DNA from: Amycolatopsis acididurans
GTDB taxonomy: Bacteria; Actinomycetota; Actinomycetes; Mycobacteriales; Pseudonocardiaceae
Direction: 5' to 3'
Length of the DNA: 64,000 nucleotides
NCBI RefSeq assembly: GCF_012328925.1
Contig: NZ_JAAXLS010000017.1
Location: 1 to 64,000 of the forward strand
The notes under the pieces were generated by a model. The model was given only the letters and a program-made list of their open reading frames with translations. It was not told the DNA's origin and made no database searches. The first letter of the stretch is position 1. Each line of letters begins with the position of its first letter. This document shows, piece after piece, positions 48,127-56,813 of the stretch. A program made the translations under genes and the position numbers.

Positions 48127-49322
48127 GTGGTCTCCCGACTCGGCGTGGCCAGCAACGACGCGGCCACCGCCAGGTGCAGCAGGTAGGGCGAGGCGTCCCC
48201 GAGCCCGGCCTCGGTGTAGGACGCGGAGATGCAGTAGGTGATCAGGAACAGCGCGCAGGCGCGGGCGAGCGAGGGTGGCCGCAGCAGCGCGACGAACACG
48301 AGCACCAGCAGGAACGCGGCGACCAGCAGCACACCGACGTAACCCTGCTCGTGGAACACGGCCAGCCAGCTGTTGTCGATCGGCAGACCGTTGTAGGACT
48401 TGTCACCGAGGCCGACGCCGAACAGGCTGTCGCTGACCGAGCGCGGCGCCGAGAGCAGGGCGTCCCACACCTTCGCGCGGCCGGTCAGGGTGGAGAAGTT
48501 GTCCTGGCTCTGGCCCCGCAGGAACCACGTCTGCAGCAGCGAACCCAGCGCGATCGCGGAGAACCCGGCGAGGAGCAGCAACGCCGTGAACACCTTGCGG
48601 GCGCGGGCGTTGGTCAGGGTGAGCGATCCGATCGCGACGAGCAGGCCGATGATCAGCCCGAGGGTCGCGGTGCGGGTGTGGGTGAGCATCAGCAGCCCGA
48701 TCGCGGGAATCGCGACGATGAGCGCGCTCTTGCGGTCGGTCCGGCGCCCGAGCCACAGCAGCAGCGCCAGTCCCGCGATGACCGCCGCGTACTGCGCGAC
48801 CTGCGGCGGCGTGAGCGGCCACACCGCGCCCGAGAGCCGGCCGCCGTAAATGGCGGGCAGTGCCTTGCCGGGCGCGATCACCAGCCCCACCGCGACGGTC
48901 ACCAGTACGACGCCGTACGCGCGGATGTGGTGCCGGACGAACGTGAAGCCGCCGTCCCACCAGCGCGTGAGCAGCCACAGGGTGCTCACGAACAGCGACA
49001 GCCGGAAGCACCGGAACAGCGCTCCGAGCCCGGACTCCAGGTGCAGGCTCGACACGATGCTCACCACGAGCAGCAGCGTGAGCAGAAGCAGGTAGGCGCT
49101 GGGCCGGATGCGGAGCCTCAGATTGAGCACGAGCGCGATCGCGAACGCGATGACGAGCGAGCCCATCGTGACGAGCTGCATGACCGAGCGCGGGAACGGG
49201 ATGACGGTCTGTGCGCCCGTCGAGCCCAGCGTGTTGAGGATCAACAGCCCCCACGCCACGGCCACGGCCCGGGGAGTCCGGACCGGGGTGGCGAGTTCGG
49301 GTTCGAGCCGGACCGTGGCCAT
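48123..49322 (-). CDS. Wzy-type polysaccharide polymerase / O-antigen ligase family protein
   Basis: A 399-residue integral membrane protein with about 11-12 helices. It has the large extracytoplasmic loop with TLTGRAKVWDALLSAPRSVS and GVGLGDKSYN plus IDNSWLAVFHEQGYVGVLL, which is the PF04932 (Wzy_C) pattern. It would join repeat units into polymer after flipping. The ATG at 49322 overlaps the upstream beta-helix stop (TGATG). It is the only polymerase candidate for the locus. Confidence 0.87.
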   Translation of the reverse strand: MATVRLEPELATPVRTPRAVAVAWGLLILNTLGSTGAQTVIPFPRSVMQLVTMGSLVIAFAIALVLNLRLRIRPSAYLLLLTLLLVVSIVSSLHLESGLGALFRCFRLSLFVSTLWLLTRWWDGGFTFVRHHIRAYGVVLVTVAVGLVIAPGKALPAIYGGRLSGAVWPLTPPQVAQYAAVIAGLALLLWLGRRTDRKSALIVAIPAIGLLMLTHTRTATLGLIIGLLVAIGSLTLTNARARKVFTALLLLAGFSAIALGSLLQTWFLRGQSQDNFSTLTGRAKVWDALLSAPRSVSDSLFGVGLGDKSYNGLPIDNSWLAVFHEQGYVGVLLVAAFLLVLVFVALLRPPSLARACALFLITYCISASYTEAGLGDASPYLLHLAVAASLLATPSRETT

Positions 49323-50833
49323 CAGCCGGACCCCCTCGTGAAGACGCTGCCCATATCCTGTTTGGAGTCGGCGGCCTGCCACGCCGTCCGGTCCAGCACG
49401 TTGCTCGTGTCGTGCACCATGAACGTCCACGGGCCGAGATAGGTGTTGTCGTGCCAGCGGTTGTTCTGGTGGGAGGTGACCGCGTCCGCCACGACGTCGT
49501 TCTTGTACGGCGACCAGTCCGGATAGGTCCCGTAGTTCGACAGCAGGCCCATGCGGCCGCACGTCACCTCGCAGCCGATCGCCTTGGTGTCGAGGACGAA
49601 CCGGTTGTCGTGGATGTCGACGTTCTGGGTCTTCCAGCGGCAGTCGGAGTACAGCGGCGGCGAGGCGATGCCCGGCTGGGCGCACCTGGCCTGGTCCGGC
49701 ACCAGGAGCGTGCACGTTCCGCTCGAGGTGTTCGCCGGGCTGTTGCAGAACCGGTCCGCGTTCTCCCACAACGTGATGCCGGACCAGTTGTTCTCCAGCA
49801 GGTTGCCCTCGATCTCGACCTTCGCCGTCCTGGCCGGGATCCGTGGTTCGCCGCCGGACTCGGAGATGTAGATCGCCGCGACCGGGAAGGCGTCACCGCG
49901 GTCGGTGTACTTGCGCCCGTCGGCCCAGTTGTTGTTGCGCAACGTGTTGTTCCGGATCGTGGCGTTGTAGCTGATCTCGTACTCGATCGCCGGGCCGTCG
50001 TTGGCCTCGAACAGGTTGCCCTCGATGAGGAAGTCGTTGTTGTTGGTGTCCGCCCACAGCCCGACGCCGTGGTTGCCGTGCACCCAGTTGCCGCGGATGT
50101 CGGCGCCGTTGACACTCCAGAACTTGACGCCGCCCGTGCAGCCGCAGCCGGGGCTGCGGGTCTCCCAGTCGTCGGTGTTGTTGCCGCTGATCTCGTTGCC
50201 TTCCACCACGAGCCCGGTGATGGTGCCGTCACCCTTGTACGCGTTCATCCCGTACTGGCCGTTGTCGCGAAGGCAGTTGCCGCGCACCTGTTGCCGCGCG
50301 CCGGCCATGAGGGCCGCGCCGGCGTTGCGCTGGATGGTGTTGTGCTCGACCACCCAGCCGTCGCCGGAGTCGTGGTTGACCACGCCCTCGTCGTGGGGTG
50401 CGACGAAACCCTGCACGGTGAGGTGCTCGATCTTCACGCCGGAGGCGTGCCCGGTGAAGGCGTACTGGTTGACCTTCCTGCCGTCGAGGACCGCGCCGGG
50501 CGCGCCGAGGAACGTGTCGCCGTCTTTCGGGGTGACCTGCGCGTACTGGTCCGCGCCGAGCGAGTGCGTGCCGGGTGCCAGCCAGAACGTCGTGCCCGGC
50601 GGGTTCGCCCGCGTCTTCGCGACGAGATCACCGGGCACCGCCGGATCCACGGTCACGGCCCGGGCCGGCGGCGTCGCCGGCCCGGAGGGCTCACGGTCGC
50701 ACACGGCCGCCGCCGACGCCGCCTCGGCGGTGACGCCGGGGCTCGCGGGTGGAGTGTCCTGTGTGGACGTCGAACTGCACGCGACGAGCACGGCGGGACA
50801 CAGCAGCAGCGGTAGCCAGCGGAACCTTCTCAC
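49322..50833 (-). CDS. beta-helix lipoprotein (paralogue of 44831-46312)
   Basis: A 503-residue lipoprotein. It starts at a GTG, has the lipobox LVACSS at about residue 19 for lipid anchoring to the outer membrane leaflet, then a Pro/Ala/Ser linker. The body is a right-handed beta-helix with repeats such as VEHNTIQRNAG, GLVVEGNEISGNN, NWVHGNHGVGLWADTN and EIEGNLLENNWSGI. It matches the secreted protein of the other arm over nearly the whole length, including NHDSGDGWVVE and the cysteines of PGCGC. A duplicated extracytoplasmic polymer-modifying or polymer-binding function is likely. Confidence 0.87.
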   Translation of the reverse strand: MRRFRWLPLLLCPAVLVACSSTSTQDTPPASPGVTAEAASAAAVCDREPSGPATPPARAVTVDPAVPGDLVAKTRANPPGTTFWLAPGTHSLGADQYAQVTPKDGDTFLGAPGAVLDGRKVNQYAFTGHASGVKIEHLTVQGFVAPHDEGVVNHDSGDGWVVEHNTIQRNAGAALMAGARQQVRGNCLRDNGQYGMNAYKGDGTITGLVVEGNEISGNNTDDWETRSPGCGCTGGVKFWSVNGADIRGNWVHGNHGVGLWADTNNNDFLIEGNLFEANDGPAIEYEISYNATIRNNTLRNNNWADGRKYTDRGDAFPVAAIYISESGGEPRIPARTAKVEIEGNLLENNWSGITLWENADRFCNSPANTSSGTCTLLVPDQARCAQPGIASPPLYSDCRWKTQNVDIHDNRFVLDTKAIGCEVTCGRMGLLSNYGTYPDWSPYKNDVVADAVTSHQNNRWHDNTYLGPWTFMVHDTSNVLDRTAWQAADSKQDMGSVFTRGSG

Positions 50834-50847
50834 GAGCCCGACCTCGC

Positions 50848-52755
50848 CTAGCCGAACCGGAGCACGGTGGTCAGTTCGGCGGCGTAGCCCCGGCCCACCA
50901 GCGTCGAGGTGGGCACCTTGCGGCCGAAACCCGGCGAGAACCAGCCCAGCGGCGGCCCGGCCGACCCCCGGTGCTCGGTCCACGACAGCTGCGGCGGCAG
51001 GTCGAGCACGGCGTTGCCGCCCTCCCACTTCAGCTCGGCGCGCGCCCCGTCCAGCTGCACGGTCACCTCCGGGCCGAGGTGGAACACCAGCTTGGACTGG
51101 TGCCGCCGCGGGCTGAGCACCTCGTCGTGGATGCGCAGCGTCCCGTCGGTGAGCTCGACCGACCGGCGATGCGTGGCGGGCGCGTAGCCGTCGTGCTCCG
51201 CCGACCAGGAATGCGAGTCGTGCGACAGGATCCGGGTGCGCGCGTGCTTGGTCCACAGGAACGGCCCGCCCGCGGTCGAGGAGTCCTTGTCGTCCAGTTG
51301 CAGCGTGTTGTGCCCGAGGGTGGAACGGAAGTAGGACCGCCATTCGGGCTCGCCGTGGTAGCAGAACGTGCCGGGGTCGGCGAGCACGTCGACCCCGTTG
51401 TGCCGGACCTCCACCGACAGCGCGTCGGCGTGGGCGTGCGCGGCGATGGACAGGAAGCCGTGCGGGCCGCCGTCGCACCGGCACCACACGGGGCCGTCGC
51501 GCAGGATCGTCATCCCGGCGTCGGCGAAGTGGTGTGGCCGCTCGACGGGACGGTCGCCGGCCGGGCGGGGCTCATTGCCGCGGACGAGCGCGGTCAGCAG
51601 CGGCGTCCGCACGTCGGCCACGCGGGCCCGCGGCCACCAGTCCAGCCTGCCGAAGAGGAGTTCGCCGGTGGCCAGCAGGGATTCCCAGCGGTCGGCGGTA
51701 TCGAGCACCAGGCCGTGGCCGTCGTCGGCGTCGCCCTGCCTCGGTGGCCGCAGTTGTTCGTCCACAATGGACGCGAGCGCGTCGGTCATGCCGAGCAGCG
51801 CCGCCCAGGTGGACTCGGGCACCGGCGTCCCGGCGGCCTCGGCTTCCACCGCCGAGGCGAGCCCGAGTTCGAGCACCAGCCCGTGGTATTCGGTGGCCAG
51901 CTCGCGGTTGAGGCCGGAGTCGAAGGTGTTGCGCCGCAGATGGTCGTCCAGCGACCGGGTCGCCTTGGTGCGCCACAGCGTCGACTCCGGGAACCACGGG
52001 AACGCGCACGACGCGGCGAGTTGTCCGGCCGCCTCCGCGATGACGTGGTTGTTCGCCGAGGAACCGCGGCTGGGAAACGCCGCCAGCCAGCGCTGGTGGT
52101 GCCAGATCTGGTGCAGCGCCTCGGGGTTCTCCTCGAACAGGCCCGGCGCGCCGGGCCAGTCGGCCAGCAGGCGCCGGACCCACACCCACGACAGCAAGCG
52201 GATGCCCAGCTCGATGCCGCTGAGCCAGTGCACCCCGCGCATCGGCGGGTTCGCCGCCCACCACGACTTCAGGTGGTCGGCGACCCGTTCCGCGTAGGCG
52301 CCCTCACCGGTGAACGCGTACGCGGCGGCCAGCACGGTCAGGTGCTGGTGCCGGGAGGGCTCCCAGAGCTGCTTGATGTCGCCGACGGCCTCTTCCTTGC
52401 GGTAGGGGATGCCGAACGAGTACGCGTCGGCCGGTGCCCGCCTGCCGGTCTTCGGGTCGTAGGACCAGTCGGGGCTGATCATGTCGTCGCGCACGTGACC
52501 GAAGTACTCGGCGTAGCCGTCCATCAGCTCGTCGGCTTTCGCCACGACACGTGCCTTCGCGGCGGGCGGCACCGCGGCCAGCGCCTCGGCGTCCAGCGTC
52601 GTGGTGAACCGGCGCTGCGCGAGCCACGCGGCTTCGCTGGGCGTGTCCAGCAGCCGCCGCCACCGTCGTTTGCGCACCGCGTCGGCGAACCGGCCGCCCA
52701 CCTCGTTCGGGCTCATCCGCGACAGCCGCCGCACGTACCAGCCGGGACTCATCAT
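50848..52755 (-). CDS. heparinase II/III-like polysaccharide lyase
   Basis: A 635-residue protein. An N-terminal alpha/alpha-toroid (about residues 60-330) has SSANNHVIAEAAGQLAASCA and TEYHGLVLELG, carrying the Asn/His and Tyr of the lyase site. The C-terminal beta-sandwich (PF07940, from about 365) has AHAHADALSVEVRHNGVDVL and a DPGTFCYHGEPEWRSYFRST block. These enzymes cleave uronic-acid polysaccharides by beta-elimination. No signal peptide is seen, so it may act in the cytoplasm or exit by an unknown route. It is very common in loci that also hold AsnB and bi-domain oxidoreductases. ATGATG overlap with the upstream gene. Confidence 0.87.
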   Translation of the reverse strand: MMSPGWYVRRLSRMSPNEVGGRFADAVRKRRWRRLLDTPSEAAWLAQRRFTTTLDAEALAAVPPAAKARVVAKADELMDGYAEYFGHVRDDMISPDWSYDPKTGRRAPADAYSFGIPYRKEEAVGDIKQLWEPSRHQHLTVLAAAYAFTGEGAYAERVADHLKSWWAANPPMRGVHWLSGIELGIRLLSWVWVRRLLADWPGAPGLFEENPEALHQIWHHQRWLAAFPSRGSSANNHVIAEAAGQLAASCAFPWFPESTLWRTKATRSLDDHLRRNTFDSGLNRELATEYHGLVLELGLASAVEAEAAGTPVPESTWAALLGMTDALASIVDEQLRPPRQGDADDGHGLVLDTADRWESLLATGELLFGRLDWWPRARVADVRTPLLTALVRGNEPRPAGDRPVERPHHFADAGMTILRDGPVWCRCDGGPHGFLSIAAHAHADALSVEVRHNGVDVLADPGTFCYHGEPEWRSYFRSTLGHNTLQLDDKDSSTAGGPFLWTKHARTRILSHDSHSWSAEHDGYAPATHRRSVELTDGTLRIHDEVLSPRRHQSKLVFHLGPEVTVQLDGARAELKWEGGNAVLDLPPQLSWTEHRGSAGPPLGWFSPGFGRKVPTSTLVGRGYAAELTTVLRFG

Positions 52756-54920
52756 GAGGGCACCTCGATTCGCACCGCGCCACCGGTCTCCAGGCTCGTG
52801 GCCACCGCGAGCGTGGCCAGCGTGGTACTGACCAGCGACTCCAGCGGCACCGGCATCGGGCCGCCGGAGGCCACCGCGTCGACGAACGCCGCGACCTCGG
52901 CCTGCTGGCCCTTGTCGCGCCCGCGCGGGATGCGCGGACCCGTCCACCGCTTGCGCGAGTAGACCGAGGCGCGCATGAAGTCGTCGAACTTGAGCACCTT
53001 GCCGTCGGCCAGCAGATCCAGCGTCTCCTTGGGGAAACCGGTGGACCCGCTGGTCGCGTAGCCGACGGTCGCGACGGAGCCGTCGGGGTAGCGCAGGATG
53101 ATCTGCAGATCGCTCTGCCCGGGAGTGGCGCACGCATACACCGACGTCGGGTCGGCATCGAGCAGCCAGCTGACCGTGTCGATGAAATGCCCGCCCTCAC
53201 CGGCGAAGCGGGTGCCCTCGGTGTCGGACTGGTTGTACCAGCTGCCCGATTCCAGCCGGCCCGCGTTGACCAGGTACCGCACGGATGCGGGGCCGATCCG
53301 CCTGCCGAACTGCTTCCTGGCCTCGTGCAGCAGCGGGGCGAACCGGCGGTTGAAGCCGACCTGCAGCCGGTCGTTGCCGGACTCCTCCACCGCGCCGAGC
53401 ACCTTCCCGAGGTCCTCTTCGGACAGTGCCAGCGGTTTCTCGACGAACACGGCCTTGCCGGCCAGCAGCGCGCGGCGGGTCAGTTCGGCGTGCGAGCTGT
53501 GCCGCGTCACGATGAACACGGCGTCGATCCCGTCGTCGGCGAGCAGCTCGTCCGCGTCGGTCGTGGCCTGGCCGAAGCCGAACTTGCGCTTGGCGTTCGC
53601 CCCGGACAGCGCCGACGTGGTCGCCACCGTGCGCAGTTCGGCTCGCGGCAGCTCCACGAGATGCGGCAGCAGCATCGAGGACGCGTAGTTGCCCGCGCCG
53701 ATGAACCCGATCCGCACGGTGCCCGGCCGGCGCGGGGTGGTGGCAGGGGCGGGCACCGGCGCCGATGCCACGACCCGTTCGGCCGTGGCATCGGTTCCTT
53801 CGGGGTACCGGAACAGGACCGCGACCGCCTTCAGCTCGCCTTCGTTGAGCTTCTGGTAGGTCTCCACGGCCGTCGAGAAGTCGGCGATGTGGGTGATCAG
53901 CGGCTTCACGTCGACGCGATCCCGGGCCAGCAGGTCCAGGAAGCACTCCAGGTTGCGCCGCTCGGTCCAGCGCACGTAGCCGATGGGGTAGTCGCGGCCT
54001 TCCAGCTCGTAGGACGCGTCGTAGCGGCCCGGGCCGTAGGAGCGCGAGAACCGGACGTCCAGTTCCTTCTCGTAGTAGGCGTTCCACGGCAGGTCGAGCC
54101 GGCACTTGCCGATGTCGATCACGCGGCCGCGGTCGCGGCTCAGCCGCGCGGCCAGCTCGACGGGCTCGTTCGTCTTGCCGCCCGCGGCGAGGTACACCTG
54201 GTCGACGCCGTGGCCGCCGGTCAGCTCGGCGACCGCGTTGTCGATCGTGTCCGACGACGGGGCGCCGCACGTGATCGCGCCGAGCCCCTCGGCGAGCGCG
54301 CACCGGCTCGGGTCGGGGTCGACGCCCACGACCCGCACGCCGGACGCGGTCAGCAGCTGCACCACCAGCTGCCCGATCAGGCCGAGCCCGATCACCAGCG
54401 CCACGTCGCCGAGCTGCGGTTCACCCCGGCGCACGCCCTGCATCGCGATCGCGCCGACCGTGCCGAACGCCGCGTCCTGTGCGGCGACCCCGGCGGGCAG
54501 CCGCGCGTAGAGGTTGCGCGGCACCCAGTTCAGCTCGGAGTGCAGTGCGTGCTCGTTGCCCGCGCACGCCACGAGATCACCGACCGCCACGTCGTCGATC
54601 CCGGCACCGACCTGCTCGACGACACCGCAGAGCGAGTAACCGAGCGGCGTGTAGGAGTCGAGCTTGTTCATGGCCTTGCGGTAGGTCGCGGCCAGCCCGT
54701 TGGTCGCGACGCTCTGCATCACCTTCGCGACCTGGTCCGGACGCGAGCGCGCCTTGCCGACCAGCGACATGCTGGCCTCGGAGACCTTCATCAGCTCGGT
54801 GCCGGTGGAGATCAGCGAGAACGCCGTCCGGACGAGCACCCCGCCCGGCTTGCAGGCCGGGACCGGAACGTCGAGGAGGGCGAGCTCCCCGCTCTTGTAG
54901 TTCTGCACAACCTGCTTCAC
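52752..54920 (-). CDS. bi-domain oxidoreductase (zinc-type alcohol dehydrogenase + Gfo/Idh/MocA)
   Basis: A 722-residue fusion. Residues 1-355 form a medium-chain dehydrogenase with LISTGTELMKVSEASMSLVG, LGYSLCGVVEQVG and the NAD fold ALVIGLGLIGQLVVQLLTA. It lacks the full set of catalytic-zinc ligands I would expect. From about 378 a Gfo/Idh/MocA domain follows, with VRIGFIGAGNYASSMLLPHL, FVEKPLALSEEDL (E-K-P motif) and SDTEGTRFAGEGGHFIDTV. Such fusions recur in exopolysaccharide loci beside AsnB and heparinase genes, and the reaction is unknown. Starts at a GTG overlapping the AsnB stop. Confidence 0.88.
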   Translation of the reverse strand: MKQVVQNYKSGELALLDVPVPACKPGGVLVRTAFSLISTGTELMKVSEASMSLVGKARSRPDQVAKVMQSVATNGLAATYRKAMNKLDSYTPLGYSLCGVVEQVGAGIDDVAVGDLVACAGNEHALHSELNWVPRNLYARLPAGVAAQDAAFGTVGAIAMQGVRRGEPQLGDVALVIGLGLIGQLVVQLLTASGVRVVGVDPDPSRCALAEGLGAITCGAPSSDTIDNAVAELTGGHGVDQVYLAAGGKTNEPVELAARLSRDRGRVIDIGKCRLDLPWNAYYEKELDVRFSRSYGPGRYDASYELEGRDYPIGYVRWTERRNLECFLDLLARDRVDVKPLITHIADFSTAVETYQKLNEGELKAVAVLFRYPEGTDATAERVVASAPVPAPATTPRRPGTVRIGFIGAGNYASSMLLPHLVELPRAELRTVATTSALSGANAKRKFGFGQATTDADELLADDGIDAVFIVTRHSSHAELTRRALLAGKAVFVEKPLALSEEDLGKVLGAVEESGNDRLQVGFNRRFAPLLHEARKQFGRRIGPASVRYLVNAGRLESGSWYNQSDTEGTRFAGEGGHFIDTVSWLLDADPTSVYACATPGQSDLQIILRYPDGSVATVGYATSGSTGFPKETLDLLADGKVLKFDDFMRASVYSRKRWTGPRIPRGRDKGQQAEVAAFVDAVASGGPMPVPLESLVSTTLATLAVATSLETGGAVRIEVPS

Positions 54921-56809
54921 GACGCTCCTTGGTGGGTCGCACTCCGGTACCAGTACTCCAAAGTCAGGACGTGCCACAGGTGCTTGGACCGGTCCTCGCG
55001 GCCCGAGGCGTCCTCGTCGACGAGGCGCTGCAAGGCCTCCTGCCGCAGGAAGCCCGACTTCACCAGCACGCCGTCGTGCACGACCTCGCGCATCAGCGGG
55101 GCGAGATCGCGGCTCATCCAGGCCCGCAGCGGCGCGCTGAACAGGCCCTTCGGCCGGTACACGATCTCGCGCGGCAGGACGCTCGACGCGGCTTGCTTGA
55201 GCGCGGCCTTCCCCTGCCGTCCCACGATCTTGCGGTTGCCGGGCAGGCTGAACGCGGCCTTGACCACCTCGACGTCCACGAACGGCACCCGGACCTCGGT
55301 GGAGGCGGCCATGCTGGACCGGTCGGTGTAGGTGAGGTTCAGGCCGGGCAGGAACAGTCTCGCGTCGGCGAGGCACATGCGGTTGACGAAGTCGTTCAGC
55401 GCGTTGTCGTGGTAGGTGTCGGCGTGCTCGGTGAGCACGTCGTCCACGGCCGGCGCGAGATCGGGGTTGAGCAGCCCGATCAGCTCCTGCTGGTCGTACA
55501 TCGTGTAGCTGCGACGGAATGCGGTTTCCTCGGGAAGTTCGGCGAAGGACAGGAACCGCTTCGCGAACCGCACCGACCGGTATCCGCGTTTGGCCCCCGC
55601 CACCGGCATTCTGTCCACAACGGACTCGACGGGACGCCGCACCGCGCCCGGCACCTTCTGGTACCGCAGGGCGAGCAGATTCGCGAAGTGCTTGCGGTAA
55701 CCCGCGAACAGCTCGTCCGCCCCCATCCCGGACAGCAGCACCTTGACCCCGGCCTCGCGCGCCGCGGTGCAGATCAGGAACGTGTTGATGGCGGCGGGAT
55801 CGCCGATCGGCTCGTCGAGGTGGTAGGTCATCCTCGGCAGCAGGTCCAGCACCTTGGGCGCGATCTCGATCTCGTGCAGGTCCACACCGAACCGCGCGGC
55901 GACCTGACGGGCGTAGCGCAGATCGTCCGGCATCGCCTCGAACTTCGCGTCCTCGGCGCGGAAACCGATGGTGTAGGCGGAAATTCCGGGCTGGGCGCGG
56001 GCCGCGAGCGCGGTCAGGTAGCTGGAGTCGAGCCCGCCGGAGAGGAACGTCGCGACCGGGACGTCGGAGAGCAGGTGCTTGCGGGTGGAGTCCTCGATCA
56101 CGGCGGCCAGGTCCGCTTCCGGACCCTCCTGCGCCTCGGCGGCGACGTCGCGGATCGACCAGAACCGCCCACGCTCGACCTGTCCGTCCGGGCGGCAGCG
56201 CAACCACGTGCCCGGCGGCAGCTTCTCGGCCTCGGTGTACGCGCAGCGCGCGTCGGGCACCCAGTAGTACAGCAGCGAGGCGACCAGCGCGGCCTCGTCG
56301 ATGTGCAGCGAGCCGCCGAGTTCACCGGCGAGCGCCTTGAGTTCGGAGGCGAACACCAGGCCGCCGCCGCGCCGCACGAAGAACAGCGGCTTGATGCCGA
56401 GCTGGTCGCGGGCCAGCACCAGCTCGCCGGTGCGCTCGTCGTAGATGCCGAACGCGAACATGCCGCGCAGCCGCGGCAGGCTGTCCGTGCCCCACCGGCG
56501 CCACGCCTCCAGCAGCACCTCGGTGTCCGACGTGCCGCGGAAGCGCACGCCGGCGGCCTCCAGCTCGGCGCGCAGTTCCGGGGCGTTGTACAGCTCGCCG
56601 TTGTAGGTCAGCGCGAGCCCGCCGGAGACCATGGGCTGCGCCCCGGTCTCCGACAGGTCGATGATCGACAGCCGCCGGTGTCCCAAGTGGACATCGCGGT
56701 GGTCGTAGCGGCCCGCACCGTCCGGGCCGCGGTGGGCCAGCGTCTTGGTGAGCCGGTCGGTGAGCGGGCCGCCGTCAGGCCAGCCGTACGCGCCTGCGAT
56801 ACCGCACAT
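54917..56809 (-). CDS. asnB: asparagine synthase (glutamine-hydrolysing) family protein
   Basis: A 630-residue class II amidotransferase. The N-terminal Cys2 nucleophile is in MCGIAGAYG, followed by LAHRGPDGAG and the glutaminase core LTYNGELYNAPELR. The synthetase domain has the ATP loop FLSGGLDSSYLTALAARAQ and VLLSGMGADELFAGYRKHF. In a polysaccharide locus that also makes a uronic acid, it may amidate a sugar carboxylate rather than aspartate. The ATG at 56809 is fixed by the catalytic Cys2. It lies 4 nt after the Wzz-like gene. Confidence 0.92.
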   Translation of the reverse strand: MCGIAGAYGWPDGGPLTDRLTKTLAHRGPDGAGRYDHRDVHLGHRRLSIIDLSETGAQPMVSGGLALTYNGELYNAPELRAELEAAGVRFRGTSDTEVLLEAWRRWGTDSLPRLRGMFAFGIYDERTGELVLARDQLGIKPLFFVRRGGGLVFASELKALAGELGGSLHIDEAALVASLLYYWVPDARCAYTEAEKLPPGTWLRCRPDGQVERGRFWSIRDVAAEAQEGPEADLAAVIEDSTRKHLLSDVPVATFLSGGLDSSYLTALAARAQPGISAYTIGFRAEDAKFEAMPDDLRYARQVAARFGVDLHEIEIAPKVLDLLPRMTYHLDEPIGDPAAINTFLICTAAREAGVKVLLSGMGADELFAGYRKHFANLLALRYQKVPGAVRRPVESVVDRMPVAGAKRGYRSVRFAKRFLSFAELPEETAFRRSYTMYDQQELIGLLNPDLAPAVDDVLTEHADTYHDNALNDFVNRMCLADARLFLPGLNLTYTDRSSMAASTEVRVPFVDVEVVKAAFSLPGNRKIVGRQGKAALKQAASSVLPREIVYRPKGLFSAPLRAWMSRDLAPLMREVVHDGVLVKSGFLRQEALQRLVDEDASGREDRSKHLWHVLTLEYWYRSATHQGAS

Positions 56810-56813
56810 GTGT

